DNA of 64,000 bases from Pelagihabitans sp963710535 (lineage in GTDB: Bacteria > Bacteroidota > Bacteroidia > Flavobacteriales > Flavobacteriaceae): assembly GCA_963710535.1 (NCBI GenBank), contig CAVQAW010000003.1, positions 310,001 to 374,000 on the forward strand, read 5' to 3'. The notes under the pieces were generated by a model. That model had not been told where the DNA came from and did not search any database. It saw only the letters and a program-made list of their open reading frames with translations. A program made the position numbers and the translations under genes. Position 1 is the stretch's first letter; the number at the start of each line of letters is the position of its first letter. Below are positions 27,345-35,791 of the stretch, one piece after another.

Positions 27345-28457
27345 ATGAAAAAAGTCTTTTTAGTACTCTTTATCGCCTCCATGGCATTCTCTAGTTGTAA
27401 ATCAAGTCAGTATGCCGATCTGGGCGATGGTGTCTTTGCAGATATTGCGACCAATAAGGGCGATATCATTGTACGGCTGGAATATGAAAAAACCCCTGTG
27501 ACCGTTGCCAATTTCGTTTCCCTTGCCGATGGCTCTAACCCTTTTGTCAGTGCCGCATACAAGGGCAAAAAATACTACGATGGTATTATCTTCCATAGGG
27601 TGATCAAAGATTTTATGATCCAAGGGGGCGACCCGACCGGCACAGGAACCGGCAACCCCGGTTATAAATTCAAAGATGAAATAAACGATTCGCTTCAGCA
27701 TGATAAAGGCGGAATCCTTTCCATGGCGAACGCCGGGCCAACCACCAATGGGAGCCAATTTTTCATCACCCATAAAGAAACGCCTCTCCTCGATGGAAAG
27801 CATACTGTTTTCGGCGAAGTGGTGAAGGGGATGGAAGTCGTTGATTCCATCGCCAATGTGCGCACCAGCGCCGGCGACAAGCCTGTTGATACGGTTAGAA
27901 TGAACAGTGTAAAGATCATCAGGAACGGGAAAGCCGCCAAAAAGTTCGATGCGGTGAAGATCATGACCGAATATTTTGCCGAGGAAGATGCCAGACAGGC
28001 CGCGATGGCCAAAATTAAACAGGAATTCGTAGCGGAACTGCAACAACAAATGGAACAGGCCGAAATGCTGCCATCCGGACTCAAAATTCTGAGTTTGAGA
28101 AAAGGCTCCGGTGAAGTGCCTACGGTAGGGCAAAAGGTGTTGGTCCGATATGCGGGGTATCTTATGGATGGGTCATTGTTCGACAGCAATGATGAGGCCG
28201 TGGCCACCAAATTCGGTAAGTTCGACCCCAATAGAAAAGCCCAGGGAGGTTATGAGCCTGTGCCGATGGATTATAGTCCGGATGCCAGGCTGGTCGCCGG
28301 ATTCAAAGAAGGACTTCTTTCCATGAAGATCGGGGATAAGGTCAGGTTGTTTATTCCTCCCCATTTGGGCTATGGCGCACAAGGCGCCGGAGGGGTTATC
28401 CCGCCCAATGCCAATTTGGCATTCGACCTGGAGATTCTTCCACCCGCAAACCAATAA
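27345..28457 (+). CDS. cyclophilin-FKBP fusion prolyl isomerase, lipoprotein
   Basis: Two unrelated prolyl-isomerase folds in one 370-residue chain. The signal peptide ends in a lipobox (AFSSC, Cys18). A cyclophilin domain (about 30-200) shows YYDGIIFHRVIKDFMIQGGD, NGSQFFITHKETPLLDG and HTVFGEVVKGM. A helical linker (205-245) precedes an FKBP domain (about 250-368) with GQKVLVRYAGYLMDGSLFDS, LVAGFKEGLLSMKIGD and GYGAQGAGGVIPPNANL. Probably an envelope-folding enzyme, paired with GldI. A strong terminator follows. Confidence 0.88.
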   Translation: MKKVFLVLFIASMAFSSCKSSQYADLGDGVFADIATNKGDIIVRLEYEKTPVTVANFVSLADGSNPFVSAAYKGKKYYDGIIFHRVIKDFMIQGGDPTGTGTGNPGYKFKDEINDSLQHDKGGILSMANAGPTTNGSQFFITHKETPLLDGKHTVFGEVVKGMEVVDSIANVRTSAGDKPVDTVRMNSVKIIRNGKAAKKFDAVKIMTEYFAEEDARQAAMAKIKQEFVAELQQQMEQAEMLPSGLKILSLRKGSGEVPTVGQKVLVRYAGYLMDGSLFDSNDEAVATKFGKFDPNRKAQGGYEPVPMDYSPDARLVAGFKEGLLSMKIGDKVRLFIPPHLGYGAQGAGGVIPPNANLAFDLEILPPANQ

Positions 28458-28469
28458 ACAGCAGCAAAG

Positions 28470-28500
28470 AAAAAGGCCCGAAAATATCGGGCCTTTTTTA
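28470..28500. terminator. bidirectional terminator
   Basis: A 12-bp perfect stem (AAAAAGGCCCGA pairing with TCGGGCCTTTTT) around the five-base loop AAATA, with a T-run on both strands. It sits between the convergent cyclophilin-FKBP gene and the ICMT-like gene and can end both transcripts. Confidence 0.9.
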
Positions 28501-28519
28501 TTTTTGTAAATGTTTGCCT

Positions 28520-29251
28520 TCAAGAAACTTCACTGGCCAGCCTCTCCCTATCCTCCCGCTGTGCCTTCTTTTTAAAAAACCGTACCGAAAAATAGAAAAC
28601 CCCCAAAGCCGCGATTGCCATAGCAAAGTATATCCCGTTGTTTTCCATCATAGTGCGGCCTTCGAACCAGTTCAAATTATAGGCCAACAAAAGGGTAGCC
28701 CCCATCATCCAAATAAAGGAAGTATTGTATTCTTTGTAGAAAATCTTCTTTAGGTTGAATTCATTGCTCTTAAAGGTATTCACAATGCCTTTCAGGTTGG
28801 GCAACCATCGATTCACCTTGCTGCAATAGGTATCGAAACCGGCTCCGAATTTGTCTCTTAAAAAATGTTCCTCCGCTATCACTATGGCCTGGTAAATAAA
28901 TATAAACAGCGGTATCATTACAAAAAGCGCTACCGTGGAATTGGACAGGATGCTCATTCCCACGATCAAAAGAATATTGCCCACGTACATGGGATTACGA
29001 CAATGGGAAAACAAGCCATCGGTGACCAGTCCTTCGGCGTAGATACGTCTGTTTTTGCCTCCCCTGACGATGTAGACAAGCCCTATGGTGAGCATGCGTA
29101 TCAACTGACCCACTACCGCTACGACCAGGCCAATAAAAAAAATACGGGTATAGTTATCTGAAATCCTGGGAAAAGGCAGGAACAAAAAAAGATAAAAGAC
29201 CGGAAAAAGATAGTTTCGTGTTCTAAAGAAAAAGTTGCCTATTCTGACCAT
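28520..29251 (-). CDS. isoprenylcysteine/phospholipid methyltransferase-like membrane protein
   Basis: Membrane protein of 243 residues in the ICMT/PEMT-like methyltransferase group. The SAM-binding segment GLVTDGLFSHCRNPMYVGN and the downstream EEHFLRDKFGAGFDTYCSKVNRWLP pieces are typical. Six or so hydrophobic segments are seen, including an extra C-terminal pair after residue 180. Bacterial members methylate small lipids or unknown substrates. It follows cmoA by two bases at the end of the PAP2 operon, whose promoter carries the response-regulator box, so a lipid substrate is plausible. Confidence 0.8.
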   Translation of the reverse strand: MVRIGNFFFRTRNYLFPVFYLFLFLPFPRISDNYTRIFFIGLVVAVVGQLIRMLTIGLVYIVRGGKNRRIYAEGLVTDGLFSHCRNPMYVGNILLIVGMSILSNSTVALFVMIPLFIFIYQAIVIAEEHFLRDKFGAGFDTYCSKVNRWLPNLKGIVNTFKSNEFNLKKIFYKEYNTSFIWMMGATLLLAYNLNWFEGRTMMENNGIYFAMAIAALGVFYFSVRFFKKKAQREDRERLASEVS

Positions 29252-29253
29252 GC

Positions 29254-29979
29254 TTATTTAATTGCGATTAATCCTGTGAAATTGTACCATTTAAAAAAGA
29301 CCTCGGTATATCGAAAACCACAATTTCTCAAGAGTTCCTCATTTTCCGATAATTTATAGGGAACCAGTACGTTTTCCAAGGATTCCCTTTTTTTGGCTAT
29401 TTCGATTTCATTATACCCGTTTCTTTTCTTGAAATCGTAGTAATGCTCGATAAACAATCTGTTGAATATGGAATGTTCGGTCAAAATCTTTTCGATCAAG
29501 ATCACCGCCCCGTTTTCCGGCAAACTTTCACATACTTGCTTAAGGATTCTTTCCCGCTTGAGGGGCCGAAGGAACTGCAATGTCAGGCAAAAAATAACAA
29601 CGGAGGGATTATCAAGTTCTACGTTGGTATTCAGATCCTGGTTCTCGTAGCGCACCTGACGGGTCACCCCTGCCGATATGAGGTTGCTCTCACATTTGAT
29701 GAGCATCTCCTCGGAGTTGTCGATACCCACAAAATGGATGTCTTCTGCCAAGACCTTATCGAGGTTGATCATTGTGGTGCCCGTTGAACAGCCCAGATCG
29801 TACACATTGGTGCCCTTAACGGCAAAATCTTTGGTGAGTTCGGCGATCATGCGTTGCATTTCAATATAGTAAGGTACCGATCGCACCACCATATCATCGA
29901 AGACCGTCGCTACTTCCTTATTGAACTTGAAATCATATGCAGGTCTTTGGGCATCATTAAAAATAGCATCTTTAAGCAT
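29254..29979 (-). CDS. cmoA: carboxy-S-adenosyl-L-methionine synthase (CmoA-like)
   Basis: Class I methyltransferase fold that in E. coli converts SAM and prephenate to carboxy-SAM for tRNA wobble uridine modification. The 241 residues align along their whole length with CmoA by eye: FNKEVATVFDDMVVRSVPYY, VYDLGCSTGTTMINL, FVGIDNSEEML, CLTLQFLRPL and the C-terminal DFKKRNGYNEIEI. No cmoB lies nearby. The gene is sandwiched between PAP2 and the ICMT-like gene (gaps of 10 and 2 bp), which is odd for a tRNA enzyme and leaves the true role open. Confidence 0.8.
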   Translation of the reverse strand: MLKDAIFNDAQRPAYDFKFNKEVATVFDDMVVRSVPYYIEMQRMIAELTKDFAVKGTNVYDLGCSTGTTMINLDKVLAEDIHFVGIDNSEEMLIKCESNLISAGVTRQVRYENQDLNTNVELDNPSVVIFCLTLQFLRPLKRERILKQVCESLPENGAVILIEKILTEHSIFNRLFIEHYYDFKKRNGYNEIEIAKKRESLENVLVPYKLSENEELLRNCGFRYTEVFFKWYNFTGLIAIK

Positions 29980-29989
29980 GTTCGAGGTT

Positions 29990-30568
29990 TTAGAATTTAT
30001 AGGTAAAAGCCAATGTGTAATTGTTGTCCCAACTGGAAAAAGTCAGATCGAAATGCTCCCGTTGGTAGGGTGTCGTAAAAATATAGGCACTTCCTATTCC
30101 GATCAAGGCGCCCGCCACTACGTCCCAGCCATCATGCCTTTGGGCATTGATTCGACTATATCCGGTAAAGGCAGCCAGGCAATAGGCAGGAATACCGTAT
30201 TCCCAACCATATCTTTTTTGAAGGAAGGCGGCACTGTGAAAGGTCGTGGAGGTGTGCCCCGAAGGAAAGGACCGTACCCCGTTATCAAAAGGCCTTTTTT
30301 TGTTGATGCCGTATTTTAAACCGGCCGTCACGGCCTGGTTCAATACGAATCCCTTGGTAAACTGCCAGGTTCCCTTACGATCGCCAAGTATCAAAGTGCT
30401 GCCCAATGCAGTAGCTGGCATGGCCATCAAAAGTACGTCGCTGGCGGTCTCTATGGCCACACTCTGGCCGTTTGTACGGAATGTTTGGCAACATAATGCT
30501 ATGAAAATGGCAAGTCTGAGCTTTTTTATGATATAAGTAATGGTGCAGAACGCAAAAACACTCCGCAA
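29990..30568 (-). CDS. PAP2-family phosphatase, periplasmic
   Basis: Acid phosphatase of the PAP2 superfamily, probably acting on lipid phosphates at or near the inner or outer membrane. All three motifs are present: KYGINKKRPF (to residue 94), SFPSGHTS with His105, and SRINAQRHDGWDVVAG with Arg139, His145 and Asp149. The N-terminus looks like a signal peptide. The start is uncertain: only TTG at 30568 is available before a stop upstream, 65 bases from the predicted -7 element. The promoter carries the same operator as the adjacent two-component system. LpxE/LpxF-type lipid A phosphatases are one possibility. Confidence 0.83.
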   Translation of the reverse strand: MRSVFAFCTITYIIKKLRLAIFIALCCQTFRTNGQSVAIETASDVLLMAMPATALGSTLILGDRKGTWQFTKGFVLNQAVTAGLKYGINKKRPFDNGVRSFPSGHTSTTFHSAAFLQKRYGWEYGIPAYCLAAFTGYSRINAQRHDGWDVVAGALIGIGSAYIFTTPYQREHFDLTFSSWDNNYTLAFTYKF

Positions 30569-30632
30569 TGGTTCATCGATTTAGTCCGGTTTCCACAAAG
30601 TACATATTTTCGGCATCTATCCTTTTAAAATC

Positions 30633-30667
30633 CAAAAATAAAAATACAATCTAAAGGAATCTTAAAG
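30633..30667 (-). promoter_or_regulatory. response-regulator-type box and promoter of the PAP2 operon
   Basis: Read on the minus strand: CTTTAA-N5-CTTTAG (30667-30651), 10 bases, then TATTTTTG (30640-30633), a full match to TAnnTTTG. The half-sites repeat with an 11-bp period, one helical turn, as for OmpR-family regulators. Seventeen of 20 bases (30648-30667) are identical to the element before the TonB receptor gene. Confidence 0.65.
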
Positions 30668-30736
30668 TTTTAAATGAACGCATCGATGGTCCTTCTCCAT
30701 TTCTACCCGTTCAAAATAGACTGAATAGATCCTCCG

Positions 30737-31207
30737 TTAGTCCCTATCCTGTTCCCCTTCTTCCTCCATGCTTTCTTTTTTGACGACGGTGCCGTTCAGG
30801 TCGATGGCCACTTCCCATGCCTCACTGCCCTTTTCCAGTTCGAATTCATAAATGGTACCCTCCTCGGTTTCCGATACTTCAACCTCTTCCACCTTATAAT
30901 CGGCGAAATTCGCTTTTAAGGAGCCCCTTAGATTTTCGGGCACTTCCTTGAGTTTGATTTCATGTTCCGTTTCCATCCAAGTGCCATCTTCCTGAAAATT
31001 GGCAGAGAATTCAACGCCGTCCAATTTAAATTCGGCCTCCCATTCTGTATCCGATTCCTTTTCCCACTGTGGCTTTTTCGCCGATGGAAACTTTTGCGCA
31101 AATGCCTCGCTCACCAATTTGGGCACAAGGGTATTTTGGGCGCAACCCAACAATACATAACTTAGATTTACTGTCAACAACCCATAAAACCTGCTTTTAA
31201 TTAACAT
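30737..31207 (-). CDS. PepSY-like lipoprotein
   Basis: 156-residue acidic protein with a lipoprotein signal (VLLGC, Cys22) and two PepSY-like/BLIP-like repeats of about 60 residues: VSEAFAQKFPSAKKPQWEKE with WEAEFKLDGVEFSANF, and VPENLRGSLKANFADYKVEE with YEFELEKGSEAWEVAIDLNG. The tail is Glu-rich. PepSY domains are taken to bind peptides or inhibit proteases and often accompany two-component systems. It has its own promoter with a degenerate copy of the regulator box. The function is unknown. Confidence 0.8.
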   Translation of the reverse strand: MLIKSRFYGLLTVNLSYVLLGCAQNTLVPKLVSEAFAQKFPSAKKPQWEKESDTEWEAEFKLDGVEFSANFQEDGTWMETEHEIKLKEVPENLRGSLKANFADYKVEEVEVSETEEGTIYEFELEKGSEAWEVAIDLNGTVVKKESMEEEGEQDRD

Positions 31208-31223
31208 CGGCTTTGTTTTTAGA

Positions 31224-31258
31224 TAAAGTTATGGGTCAAAACTAAAATCTACCTTAAG
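31224..31258 (-). promoter_or_regulatory. degenerate response-regulator-type box and promoter of the PepSY gene
   Basis: On the minus strand CTTAAG-N5-TTTTAG (31258-31242), 10 bases, then TAACTTTA (31231-31224). Both half-sites and the -7 element deviate by one base or so, but the spacing equals that of the three better sites, and the -7 element ends 16 bases before the ATG, exactly as at the response regulator gene. Confidence 0.45.
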
Positions 31259-32006
31259 GAGAGGGTTTCATTTTAGTATGGATATAGAAATGTGAAATCA
31301 GGATCAACACACCCATCAGTGCCATCGAAACCAAGGAAGCGGGTAGTGTTCCCAAATCCAGACCACCCTTCGCCAAGGGCTTGGTCAAAAAATCACCAAA
31401 GGTGGCCCCAAAAGGTCTTGTAAAGACGAATGCGATCCAGAAAAGTAAAATATGATTGATTTTGGTAAAGTAGTGCAACAACATCACGGCCAGGATAACG
31501 ACTGCGGTGGCCATGGCCCCCGTTAAATAACCAAGGCCAGCTACATCGCTCAAATAATCGCCGAAAGCAGTGCCTAAGCTGTTCGAAAAAAGAATGGCCA
31601 TCCAATAGAATATTTGTTGCCTTGCACCAACGATGGGATATACCTCAAGTGACCCGTAATTTCTGTACCACCCCAATAAGGTCAAAATCAAGCCCGAAAA
31701 TAACAACAAACTGCCCAAAGTATATCCAAGGTTCAGGCTCCTATCGATAAAATCCGAAATTTCAGTGCCCAAGGTGGTGGTCGCAATGATTACCAGCCAA
31801 TAAAAGGCCGGAACATATTTTTTGGAAAGAAGTTGAACCCCCAACGTACTGAAGAAGAACAACAAGGTAATGAGCAATGCGGAAAAATAACCTAGGTTTA
31901 AGGTCATCGAAAGAAAGTCACCCAGCGTCTCCCCTAAAGTAGTGGCAACGATCTTCATCAACCAAAACAACAAAGTAATTTTGGCAACTTTGTTCAAATG
32001 ATCCAT
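31254..32006 (-). CDS. COG4705-type four-repeat membrane protein
   Basis: Integral membrane protein of 250 residues, about eight hydrophobic segments, built from four copies of one unit of about 60 residues. Each unit has a Gly-(Asp/Glu) hallmark: TLGETLGDFLSMTLNLGY, TLGTEISDFIDRSLNLGY, SLGTAFGDYLSDVAGLGY and PFGATFGDFLTKPLAKGG. Members are annotated only as uncharacterised membrane-anchored proteins. The repeated acidic residues inside membrane segments suggest a cation path, but this is inference. It follows the TonB receptor by 9 bp and is probably co-transcribed. Confidence 0.8.
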   Translation of the reverse strand: MDHLNKVAKITLLFWLMKIVATTLGETLGDFLSMTLNLGYFSALLITLLFFFSTLGVQLLSKKYVPAFYWLVIIATTTLGTEISDFIDRSLNLGYTLGSLLLFSGLILTLLGWYRNYGSLEVYPIVGARQQIFYWMAILFSNSLGTAFGDYLSDVAGLGYLTGAMATAVVILAVMLLHYFTKINHILLFWIAFVFTRPFGATFGDFLTKPLAKGGLDLGTLPASLVSMALMGVLILISHFYIHTKMKPSP

Positions 32007-32015
32007 AGGATAGGG

Positions 32016-34433
32016 TTAAAACTTGTATTTGAACCCCAGTCTGAATACCTGCGTTTCATAATAGTTTTCATATAGTGCCGTGAATCCTTGATCGGCAACC
32101 CTTTGTCGAATGCCGAAACGGTTGAAAATATCGGTTGCCGACAAGGTGAGCTCCGCTTTATTGGCCCATAATGCTTTTTTAACGCCAAAATCGACGGAAG
32201 AGCGGGCAAGTTCCTCTCCCTGTGGGATGTTCCTTTTCGAAAAATAGATAGCGGTGAGCTGCACGGAAAAAGCGTTGGGCAAGTTGTATTCATTGCTCAT
32301 CTTGGCATCCCAGGCATTGGCGGTGGAGGCGTTGATGGTAAAGGGCCGCTGAAAGGGAAACAACAATGTTCCCCGATAACCGTCGATGGCATTGGAATAC
32401 CAGTTCAGACTGCCCGAAGCCTTCCAAACATTGGTGAGGTCTTGGCTCAACAGGAGTTCGAGCCCCGTATTGGTGGCCCTTCCCGTATTTTGATAGATAC
32501 GGTTCACGATATCATAATCGGGATCGGAATTGTCGATGCTGAAAATGCGCATGTATTGGTCCTTGATGACCCGATGGTACACGGCCGAAAAAATCGAGCC
32601 CGAATCCCAGGAGTATTTATGGGCGATTTCAAAGGCATCGGTAAATTGGGGACGCAGATAGGGGTTGCCCACTTTGAGCAGTTCGGGGTCGTCATATTTC
32701 GGAAAAACCCGAAGTTCAGGTTCGCCGGGGCGGTCTATCCTACGATTGTAAAAGGCAGATATTTTATTGCGTTCATTGAGCTTATAGGTATATCGCACAC
32801 TCGGAAAAAGTTTGAAGTAATCGTATTTGTCATTGTTGGGATAGTAGGCATTCACCGGATCCAAATCATAAAAAACATCGGTCTGTTCTGCCCTGAGGCC
32901 GGCTTCAATGTCGTATTTTTCCCGCTCCCACAAATAATTGACATAGGCGGCATAGAGGTTCTCGCCCCAATCGGAAAACGTTCCCAGATCGGGATAGATG
33001 ATCGAATTGTTCCCGGGCGTGATTGTATACTCTACAGGCAACCTTCTGATGCGTAGTTTCGCGCCGAGCTCGATGCGACCGCTGCTCAAAGGCCGAACGT
33101 AATCGGTTGAAATGCTGGTGGTATTTTCGATGGCCAGTATGTTCGTTTTATCCCTTCCGATGCGCACCGCCGAACTGTCGTTGAGCGAATAGGTCTCGTC
33201 TTCCAGGCCTTGGGTATATTGCGCATTGGCACTTAGGGTATGCCCCACCTGTTCAAATTTGTGGCGGTAGTTCACCGCCGCATTGATATAGCGGGTCACC
33301 TCTTCTTCTTCCCAATTATAAAAACGGTTGCGGGTGTCGGTGTTCAGGTCGATAAAGGCCACCTGCGCGGTATCGATGTGCTTTTCTCGGTCATAGAGTC
33401 CTGAAAATGTTAAACTGTTGTTCTCGTTCCAGTCGTAGTCGATGCCTCCATTGATGATGGCCCTGAACTGCTTCCTGTTTTCGGGCACTTGGGAGATGAT
33501 GTTCCTTCCGTCATCGTAGTTCCTGGTCGTGAATTCATTGTTGGGCAGGGCTTCCTGTAGTATGAATTCGGACTGCAGGAAATAGTTGAGTTTCCCCGTT
33601 TTATAATTCAGGTTGAGACTCGGAATCAACTTCGGATTGGTGGTAAAACTCCCCAAGTCTGTTCTGGTGTCGGGCTTGCGTTGTCCCAAGGCGCCCAGAC
33701 CAAAGGAAAGGCCAACATCCCCGTTCAGGCCCGATTGTTTTTCTTTTTTATAGATGATGTTCACGATACCCGCGAAGCCGTTGGCATCGTACTTTGCGGA
33801 GGGGTTGTTGATGATTTCAATTTTTTCGATGTTTGAGGCCGGGATATTCGCCAAGCCCTTTTGGTTGCCAAAACCGGTAAGGCTGCTCTGTTTGCCATCG
33901 ATCAGCACCACCACTTTATCGCTTCCCCTCAGAATGACCTTACCTTCTTGGTCGAAGGTTACCCCGGGCATGGTTTTCATCGCATCGAGTACCGATCCTC
34001 CCGACTGTGCAATATTATCGGCCAGATTGAAGGTTTTTTTATTCAGGTCGGCGTTCGTGGTCGCTTGTTGCCCGATGACTTCCACTTCCTGCAAATTTTC
34101 AGCCGAGGCTTGAAGCGCTATTTTGCCCATGTCGAATATGGTGTTGAGACCTCCGGCTACCAGCGTTCTTTCGGTGGTTGCATAACCGATGAATGAGAAG
34201 TACAGCCTGTATTTGCCCAAGGGGAGACCGAGCAGTTCGAACCGCCCATCGGCATCGGTGATCGCTCCGGTCACCAGCGCATTATCCTCAAAATCATGTA
34301 CGGCCACGTTGGCAAAGGCCAAGGGCTCGTTGAGTTCGGCATCGAACAGCTGACCGCTGATGGTCACCATCTCCTGTGCGCATAAAACAAAGACATTGAA
34401 AAGGAATAGAAAAATGGGTAAGCAGATTTTCAT
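32016..34433 (-). CDS. TonB-dependent-receptor-like outer membrane beta-barrel protein
   Basis: Outer-membrane protein of 805 residues: signal peptide (to about 20), a carboxypeptidase-regulatory-like domain (about 22-105, SGQLFDAELNEPLAFANVAV), a plug domain (about 120-215, ending near VNIIYKKEKQSG) and a 22-strand-type barrel ending in FRLGFKYKF with a terminal Phe. It belongs to the 'outer membrane beta-barrel family' branch that often sits beside two-component systems and has no SusD partner here. The substrate is unknown. Its promoter carries the regulator box; COG4705 follows. Confidence 0.87.
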   Translation of the reverse strand: MKICLPIFLFLFNVFVLCAQEMVTISGQLFDAELNEPLAFANVAVHDFEDNALVTGAITDADGRFELLGLPLGKYRLYFSFIGYATTERTLVAGGLNTIFDMGKIALQASAENLQEVEVIGQQATTNADLNKKTFNLADNIAQSGGSVLDAMKTMPGVTFDQEGKVILRGSDKVVVLIDGKQSSLTGFGNQKGLANIPASNIEKIEIINNPSAKYDANGFAGIVNIIYKKEKQSGLNGDVGLSFGLGALGQRKPDTRTDLGSFTTNPKLIPSLNLNYKTGKLNYFLQSEFILQEALPNNEFTTRNYDDGRNIISQVPENRKQFRAIINGGIDYDWNENNSLTFSGLYDREKHIDTAQVAFIDLNTDTRNRFYNWEEEEVTRYINAAVNYRHKFEQVGHTLSANAQYTQGLEDETYSLNDSSAVRIGRDKTNILAIENTTSISTDYVRPLSSGRIELGAKLRIRRLPVEYTITPGNNSIIYPDLGTFSDWGENLYAAYVNYLWEREKYDIEAGLRAEQTDVFYDLDPVNAYYPNNDKYDYFKLFPSVRYTYKLNERNKISAFYNRRIDRPGEPELRVFPKYDDPELLKVGNPYLRPQFTDAFEIAHKYSWDSGSIFSAVYHRVIKDQYMRIFSIDNSDPDYDIVNRIYQNTGRATNTGLELLLSQDLTNVWKASGSLNWYSNAIDGYRGTLLFPFQRPFTINASTANAWDAKMSNEYNLPNAFSVQLTAIYFSKRNIPQGEELARSSVDFGVKKALWANKAELTLSATDIFNRFGIRQRVADQGFTALYENYYETQVFRLGFKYKF

Positions 34434-34457
34434 AGGGCTGTAGGCTTCAATTTTTGG

Positions 34458-34492
34458 CGAAAATAGGACACAAATCTAAAGGGAGTTTAAAG
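34458..34492 (-). promoter_or_regulatory. response-regulator-type box and promoter of the TonB receptor gene
   Basis: On the minus strand CTTTAA-N5-CTTTAG (34492-34476), 10 bases, then TATTTTCG (34465-34458), one mismatch to TAnnTTTG. The -7 element ends 24 bases before the ATG at 34433. The 20-bp element 34473-34492 matches the PAP2 copy at 17 positions. Confidence 0.65.
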
Positions 34493-34531
34493 TCATATTG
34501 CTTCTTGGCCGAAATCAGGGCTTTTTGAACC

Positions 34532-35788
34532 TCAATGAAAGTCAACTTGGAATACATGCCGACCGTCCTTGAAGAAATAATGGATCTGAAACCCGTATAG
34601 CTCGCATATTTTCTCCACAATGGCCAGGCCCAGACCGGTTGACTTCAAGGTGTTGTCTTCTCTATAGAATCTTGAAAAAAGCTTGGCCGGCTCCTTTAAT
34701 TCGCTTTCCCCGACATTGGATATGGAGAGGCTGAGCCCATTAACCTCTACCTGTACCGGTTCTTCGCCCTTACTGTGTTTCAGTGCGTTGGAAATGAGAT
34801 TGTCGCACAGAATGTCGGCCAAATACCGGTCGATCTTGATGGAGGCGGAATTTTGCTCGAGGTATGCTATTTTATTTGGAAAAAGTTCCGAAAAATTCAG
34901 GATGCGGGTCTGAACGATATCGTTGATCATCAGTACCTCCTCGTTCACAAATTGTCGGTTCTCGATCTTCGTCAACAGGGTCAGTCTTTTATTGAGCTGG
35001 GTAAGGCGCTGGATGTCTTTTTGTATGGAGGTCAAGTGACCGAATTGAACATCATTGAGATGGTCTTCATTGATGATGTTCTCAATTTTGGCCTGAATGA
35101 TGGCCAAAGGGGTCTGTAGTTCATGGGAGACATCTTCGGTATATTGTTTTAAATTTTGATAATCGGAACGCACCTTGTTGGTCAAGGTGGTAATTTCTAC
35201 ATTCAGTTCCGTGAATTCCAGGATATCGCTCTCGATCAGTTCAATGGGTTTGGTAGCGCCCAGCGAAAAGCGTTTCATCTCCTCCAGGTTCTTAAAAAAG
35301 GGATACCAAAGCCGTTGATTGCCTTCCTTGTTGAAATAAAAAAGAAAAACAAAGACCAATAATAGGATGATCAGATAGGATAGTACCACTGCGATCAAAA
35401 TATCCTCCGATTCCACGATAAGATTGCGAACCGTTATCCTGTATTTTTGACCATTGATTTCCTTATAGGTGGTCAATTCCCTGAAAGCCTCCATCTCGTC
35501 CTGCGAAGGATCGAAGATTACGGTATCCTTTAACTTCTCCAATCCAAGAACATTTACCTTTTCTATCTCCACTACAGGGGGGAGTGCATAGGGTAGATTA
35601 TTTTGACGGAGGGCAATTTCAATACGGGCTTCGGTAGAGAAAAGTTCCTCCTCCACGGCATTGCGCAATAGGTTCCTGACATAAAAATAAAGGATCAACG
35701 TACTGATCAGCATCAAGGCAAAACCCACCCAAAGAAAGGGTTTCGACGTTTTCTGTATCAGCCTGATTTTTTTTCCGCCTCCGGTCAT
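34532..35788 (-). CDS. sensor histidine kinase
   Basis: Inner-membrane sensor of 418 residues. Two membrane segments (about 17-36 and 129-152) flank a small periplasmic domain of about 90 residues with no domain I recognise. HisKA carries the phospho-acceptor His222 in EDVSHELQTPLA; the ATPase domain shows LISNALKHS, LSISNVGE and the G-box STGLGLAIVEKICELYG. It starts three bases after the regulator stop, so the pair is one operon. No HAMP is obvious. The ligand is unknown. Confidence 0.92.
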   Translation of the reverse strand: MTGGGKKIRLIQKTSKPFLWVGFALMLISTLILYFYVRNLLRNAVEEELFSTEARIEIALRQNNLPYALPPVVEIEKVNVLGLEKLKDTVIFDPSQDEMEAFRELTTYKEINGQKYRITVRNLIVESEDILIAVVLSYLIILLLVFVFLFYFNKEGNQRLWYPFFKNLEEMKRFSLGATKPIELIESDILEFTELNVEITTLTNKVRSDYQNLKQYTEDVSHELQTPLAIIQAKIENIINEDHLNDVQFGHLTSIQKDIQRLTQLNKRLTLLTKIENRQFVNEEVLMINDIVQTRILNFSELFPNKIAYLEQNSASIKIDRYLADILCDNLISNALKHSKGEEPVQVEVNGLSLSISNVGESELKEPAKLFSRFYREDNTLKSTGLGLAIVEKICELYGFQIHYFFKDGRHVFQVDFH

Positions 35789-35791
35789 GCC

